Shown here: positions 60,738-64,000 of the stretch, in pieces
Layout: each line of letters begins with the position of its first letter
Numbering within the stretch: the stretch's first letter is position 1
NCBI GenBank assembly: GCA_963833655.1
Contig: CAWHYL010000007.1
Span: forward strand, 248,001-312,000
Reading direction: 5' to 3'
DNA from: 3-1-20CM-4-69-9 sp963833655
GTDB lineage: Bacteria > Actinomycetota > Thermoleophilia > Gaiellales > Gaiellaceae
DNA: 64,000 nt
The notes under the pieces: model-generated
The model's input: the letters and a program-made list of their open reading frames with translations, nothing else
The model's database searches: none
Told to the model about the DNA's origin: nothing
Program-made: the position numbers and the translations under genes

Positions 60738-62572
60738 CCTCCGCGCCACGGATAGGACACGCGCGGGGGAAACGCAGGTTCCCAAAGTTCCCACGGATCG
60801 AGTGAGAGATTCGGGTTGTAGAAGGGATCGTTCGCCAGCTCCGCGGCCCAACGGTCGCAGACGAGGTTCCACTCCGATGTCCACCGGCTCTGCCGCTCGG
60901 CGACGTAGTGAGCGCCTGTCGAAACTGACTCCTTGTGACGCAGCTGTGCCGACGCCGTCCAGACGATCCGCCAGCCGCGCCGTCGCAGCCGGAGGCAAAG
61001 GTCGACGTCGTTAAATGCGACCGTGAGGGACTCGTCGAAGCCGCCCACGTCGACGAAAGCCTCGCGACGCACGAGCATGCAGGCTGCAGTGACGCACGAG
61101 ACCTCCTGATCTACTACCGCGCGGTCGTGGTAACCGACAGTGTCCGAGCGCATCCCTCGGTAGCTATGAGCACCGACTCCGCCCGCACCGAGGATCACGC
61201 CTGCATGCTGAATCCGGCCGTTCGGATACAGCAGCTTCGCGCCGACGGCGCCGACCCGCTCGCGAAGCGCATGCCCGCTCATCGCAGCGAGCCAGTCTTC
61301 GTGCAACACCTCTGTGTCGTCGTTCAGAAAGCACATGAGCTCTCCTGTCGCATGCCCGGCGGCGAGGTTGTTGGTGCTGGAGAAATTGAACGGGCCGCCC
61401 TCGCTGAACAGGATGGTGGTCCGAGGCGACTTCGCGACCTTCTCGAGGTACGCGGCCTCCTCCCTCGTACGCTCGCCGAGTTCGGTGACGATGACGAGCA
61501 ACTCGATGTGCGCATATTCCGTGCGATTCAGGACCCCTTCGACGCACGGGCGTAGCACGTCGAGCTTTCCCGTGGTCGGCACGATCACCGTGACGAGGGG
61601 TGCTTCGGCGGGAAGGGCGTATCGGACTCGGTAACTCACGCTCCCGGCGAGCTCGATCTCGCCGCCGTGCTCTCGAAGCCGCCGCGCAAGAGCGGCGGCT
61701 ATCTCCTCTCGAGAAAGGTCGTCGCCGCTCGGGCTCGTTTGCCTGTGCGACAGCACATGTGGGATACGACGAACCGTCGCCGGAGAGAGGCGCTCCGCAA
61801 GCCTCAGTAGGAGGCCCCAGCAGCCCGCGTCGAGCACATCCTCCCGGCGTGCAGCCGCGGCGAGAGAGCAGCGGAGGCAGACGAAGTCGCCGATGTAGTT
61901 CTGACAGCGGAGCAACGTTTCGTTCCAGTCAGGCTTGAACGAGTGGTCGCGTCGCGCGCCCGCGCTGCTGAGAACATCGTCGTCGCCGTAGATCAGATCG
62001 ACGGACGGATCGCGCTCGATCGCCGAGGACATGAGGTAGAGCGCGTGCGGGCGTAGGCTCACCGTGGGCTGCGCAAGAACGAGGTATTCGGTAGCGGTCA
62101 AGGCCAACGCATCGTCCCAGCGCGTGATCCCTTTGAAACGCGGATCGCGCGCAGCCAGCTCGGAGACGAATTCGTGCATCGAGTGATCGAGCATCTCGTC
62201 CGCGAGGAAGTGTGCTTGCCAACCCTCGTGCACCTGTGCGATCAGTGAATCGACGAGAAGCGCTACCTCCTCCGCGCCCGAGCCCGCGAGCGGCACGAGC
62301 ACGGAGAACACGTGGGACGCAGACCACTTCGACGCAAGTCGTCCCATCGCCAGTAGATCCGTATGGGAAAGAGTGTCATACGCCTCGATCCACCGTTCGT
62401 ACCGCTTCTGCGGGTCGCCGCGCATGAATCGCCGAACCGCATCCTCGAGCGTCGGAAACCGCCTGAGCACACGCTCGAGCGACGCCACGACCCGACCGCT
62501 GCGCGTGGCGACTCGGCGTAGCGCCGCGACCTGGAAGAAGCGGCCCGCTCTCAGCGCTTCGTGAAGGGCCAT
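60734..62572 (-). CDS. Two-domain glycosyltransferase family 2
   Basis: A 612-residue protein with two GT-A domains. Domain 1 (about 80-300): VFSVLVPLAGSGAEEVALLV, then LIYGDDDVLSSAGARRDHSF, KPDWNETLLRCQNYIGDFV; it keeps the YxDDD and FKPDW motifs of the family but the first nucleotide-binding loop lacks the usual DDGSxD. Domain 2 (about 325-560) is canonical: LVTVIVPTTGKLDVLRPCVE, FNFSSTNNLAAGHATGELMC, FLNDDTEVLHEDWLAAMSG and FNDVDLCLRLRRRGWRIVW. Family members are rhamnosyl- or galactosyltransferases of O-antigen loci. ATG at 62572 follows the ATPase stop, overlapping its last codons by none (4 nt gap). Confidence 0.87.
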   Translation of the reverse strand: MALHEALRAGRFFQVAALRRVATRSGRVVASLERVLRRFPTLEDAVRRFMRGDPQKRYERWIEAYDTLSHTDLLAMGRLASKWSASHVFSVLVPLAGSGAEEVALLVDSLIAQVHEGWQAHFLADEMLDHSMHEFVSELAARDPRFKGITRWDDALALTATEYLVLAQPTVSLRPHALYLMSSAIERDPSVDLIYGDDDVLSSAGARRDHSFKPDWNETLLRCQNYIGDFVCLRCSLAAAARREDVLDAGCWGLLLRLAERLSPATVRRIPHVLSHRQTSPSGDDLSREEIAAALARRLREHGGEIELAGSVSYRVRYALPAEAPLVTVIVPTTGKLDVLRPCVEGVLNRTEYAHIELLVIVTELGERTREEAAYLEKVAKSPRTTILFSEGGPFNFSSTNNLAAGHATGELMCFLNDDTEVLHEDWLAAMSGHALRERVGAVGAKLLYPNGRIQHAGVILGAGGVGAHSYRGMRSDTVGYHDRAVVDQEVSCVTAACMLVRREAFVDVGGFDESLTVAFNDVDLCLRLRRRGWRIVWTASAQLRHKESVSTGAHYVAERQSRWTSEWNLVCDRWAAELANDPFYNPNLSLDPWELWEPAFPPRVSYPWRGG

Positions 62573-62576
62573 CCGG

Positions 62577-63314
62577 TCATCCGACCAGAACGCTCTGTCG
62601 ATACGCCTCGATGACGTCATCCGGCGCTCCGATATTCTGGACGATGCCGTGATCGAGCAGCAGGACGCGCTCACAGAAACGATCGAGAAGATCCAGCGCG
62701 TGCGTCACAAGCACGACGGTCTTTCCCTCCTCCTTGAAGCGATCGAACTCGCGAAGCACTTCTGCTGGAAGCTCTCGTCACCGACTGCCAGCACTTCGTC
62801 CAGCAGCAGGACGTCGAACGGGATCTGAATCGCGATCGAGTACGCAAGGCGCACCAGCATGCCGGAGGAGTAGTTCTTGAGCTTCTGATCGACGAAGCGC
62901 TCGAGCTCCGCAAACTCGAAGATCCGCTCGAACTTCTTGCTCGAGCTCGCGGGTCGTGAGCCCGGCAAGCGTGGCGTTGATGCGAATGTTGTCGCGAGCG
63001 TTGAGGTCGAGATTGAAGCCGACGCCGAGCTCGATGAAAGGCGACAGCGAGCCGCTCACGCGGACGCTTCCGCGGTCGGGACGTAGATCCCGGCCAGGAT
63101 CCGGAGCAGCGTGCTCTTGCCGCTGCCGTTCGGGCCGAAGATGCCGAAGAACTCGCCCGCTTCGACCGAGAAGGAGACGTCCTTCAGTGCGTCGTTGCGT
63201 TCGTACTCGGTGCGCCGGAACGGGTGGAGGAAGTACTCCTTGAAGTACGTCCGCTGCTCGTGCGGGATCCGGAAGGACTTCGACACGCCGATGGCCTCGA
63301 TCGCCGCGCGCCAC
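62577..63314 (-). pseudogene. ABC polysaccharide exporter ATPase with about four frameshifts
   Basis: All parts of a short Wzt/TagH-type ATPase are there in different frames: AAIEAIGVSKSFRIPHEQRT, FFGIFGPNGSGKSTLLRILA (Walker A GPNGSGKST), SGSLSPFIELGVGFNLDLNA, DNIRINATLAGLTTRELEQ, KNYSSGMLVRLAYSIAIQI (signature), DVLLLDEVLAVGDESFQQKC (Walker B), EEGKTVVLVTHALDLLDRFC (switch His) and IEAYRQSVLVG at the end. Shifts lie just after the GTG start (63302-63312), near 63070, 62940 and 62760. It lacks a Wzt_C domain. No motif is lost, so it would work if the shifts are read errors. GTG start directly abuts the permease stop (TGAGTG). Confidence 0.75.
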
Positions 63315-64000
63315 TCAGACCCTCTCCGCGAAATAGCGGCCGTCGCGCCGAAAGAAGGCGAGCCCACCGACGAAGATCAGGATGGCAATCGCAATCGGGA
63401 TCAATCGCCCTCCCGAGGACTGGATACACATCGGCGGCGGTCAGATCGTTCGGTCCGCTCGAGCCGAGGACCGCATGGCGTACGTCCTGCATGATCTGCA
63501 CGAAGGGGTTGAGGAACGCGACCTTCTGCGCCCACGGCGGAAGGATTCCGATCGGGTAGAAGATCGCTGAGGCGAAGAAGAGCAGCTGCGACGCAAGCTC
63601 CCAGATCTGCCCGATGTCGCGGAATCGCACGTACAGCGCGCTCACCAGTAGGCCGATCCCGACGCAGAACACGTACAGCTCCACTAGCAACGGAATCACC
63701 AATAGCCACTCGTGTCGAGGCGTGACGCGCTGGATCCCAATGAAGACGATGATCACCGACACATTTACGAAGAAGGTGATGAAGATGCCGACCGACGCGG
63801 AAAGCGGAACGAGAATCGGTGGAAACGCCAGTCGCCGTAGGATCGAACCGCCCTCGACGATCGAGGGCAACATCGCGCTCACCATCTCGACGAAGAACGT
63901 GAAGAGGAGGATCCCGATCAGGAGGAAGATCGCGTAGTCCTCGGTCTGGTTCTGCGTTCGCAGCAGGTGGGCGAAGACGAGCCACAGGACACCGAAGTAC
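63315..64000 (-). CDS. ABC-2 polysaccharide exporter permease, partial, one frameshift
   Basis: The 5' end is outside the window. Visible: YFGVLWLVFAHLLRTQNQTE, IFLLIGILLFTFFVEMVSAM, then LRRLAFPPILVPLSASVGIF, with TM helices to VYPVLG near 63415 and, after a shift, RLIPIAIAILIFVGGLAFFR, RDGRYFAERV to the stop at 63315. Removing one G from the GGG at 63412-63414 joins the halves as VYPVLGGRLIPIA. Belongs to the same ABC2_membrane family as the permease at 35619 but differs throughout, so this is a second, independent exporter. Confidence 0.78.

Noticed and set aside
1..64000. CRISPR arrays, transposases, integrases, tRNA or rRNA genes
   Set aside because: I saw no direct-repeat arrays, no DDE or recombinase motifs, and no tRNA-like or rRNA sequences when reading through the gaps.

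Overview
This window is GC-rich (by eye about two thirds G+C), densely packed DNA, almost entirely devoted to making, modifying and exporting cell-surface polysaccharide. GTG/TTG starts, ATGA/GTGA gene overlaps, many apparently leaderless genes with a TANNNT box 6-10 nt before the start codon, and companions such as a DUF4242 protein and a large AAA-LuxR regulator suggest a soil or freshwater actinobacterium, possibly of the Thermoleophilia (Gaiellales/Solirubrobacterales). That placement is an inference. No rRNA, tRNA, CRISPR array or transposase was seen.

Layout. 0-7.5 kb: a Wzx/Wzy-type locus with polysaccharide deacetylase, two GT4s, Wzx-like flippase (minus strand), then divergent O-antigen ligase/polymerase, NDP-sugar epimerase and GT4. 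7.5-14.2 kb: small secreted protein, DUF4242 protein, AAA-LuxR regulator, secreted clan GH-A glycosidase, UDP-glucuronate decarboxylase, and a divergent PAS plus metallo-beta-lactamase-fold pair. 14.2-20.2 kb: a seven-gene-type operon running GT4, GT39-like membrane transferase, ATP-grasp ligase, epimerase, Wzz-like protein, polyprenyl-phosphate GT2. 20.2-22.4 kb: a PAS-GAF-PAS histidine kinase. 22.5-33.8 kb: short alternating operons of GT4, GT2 and paired methyltransferases, plus a secreted He_PIG-repeat protein. 33.8-37.8 kb: FkbM methyltransferase, a decayed GT4/GT2 remnant and an intact ABC-2 exporter with a Wzt-like ATPase. 37.8-46.5 kb: a seven-gene minus operon with two GT-C folds fused in one 970-aa protein, GT2 paralogues, methyltransferase and a PhyH-family dioxygenase. 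46.5-59.2 kb: many GT and methyltransferase genes broken by frameshifts, with two intact genes (GT4 at 54651, sugar C-methyltransferase at 55846). 59.2-64 kb: a minus operon with a second ABC-2 exporter (frameshifted), a 612-aa GT2 and a GT4; its first gene runs off the window.

Function. The genes fit together as sugar-nucleotide synthesis (two epimerases, UXS), lipid-linked repeat assembly (GT2/GT4), decoration (methyl, C-methyl, possibly aminoacyl by ATP-grasp, hydroxylation), transfer by GT-C enzymes, and export by one Wzx/Wzy/Wzz system and two ABC systems. Regulation is probably by the LuxR protein and the histidine kinase.

Two cross-cutting observations stand out. First, three divergent gene pairs share overlapping mirror-image -10 boxes from which both genes appear to start leaderlessly. 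Second, gene breakage is concentrated in a few blocks, and wherever the original frame can be inferred it is a one-base change in a G or C run. That points to unpolished long-read assembly errors at least as strongly as to real decay, so the broken genes should be read as probably functional until checked. Starts and ends of the pseudogene entries are approximate.
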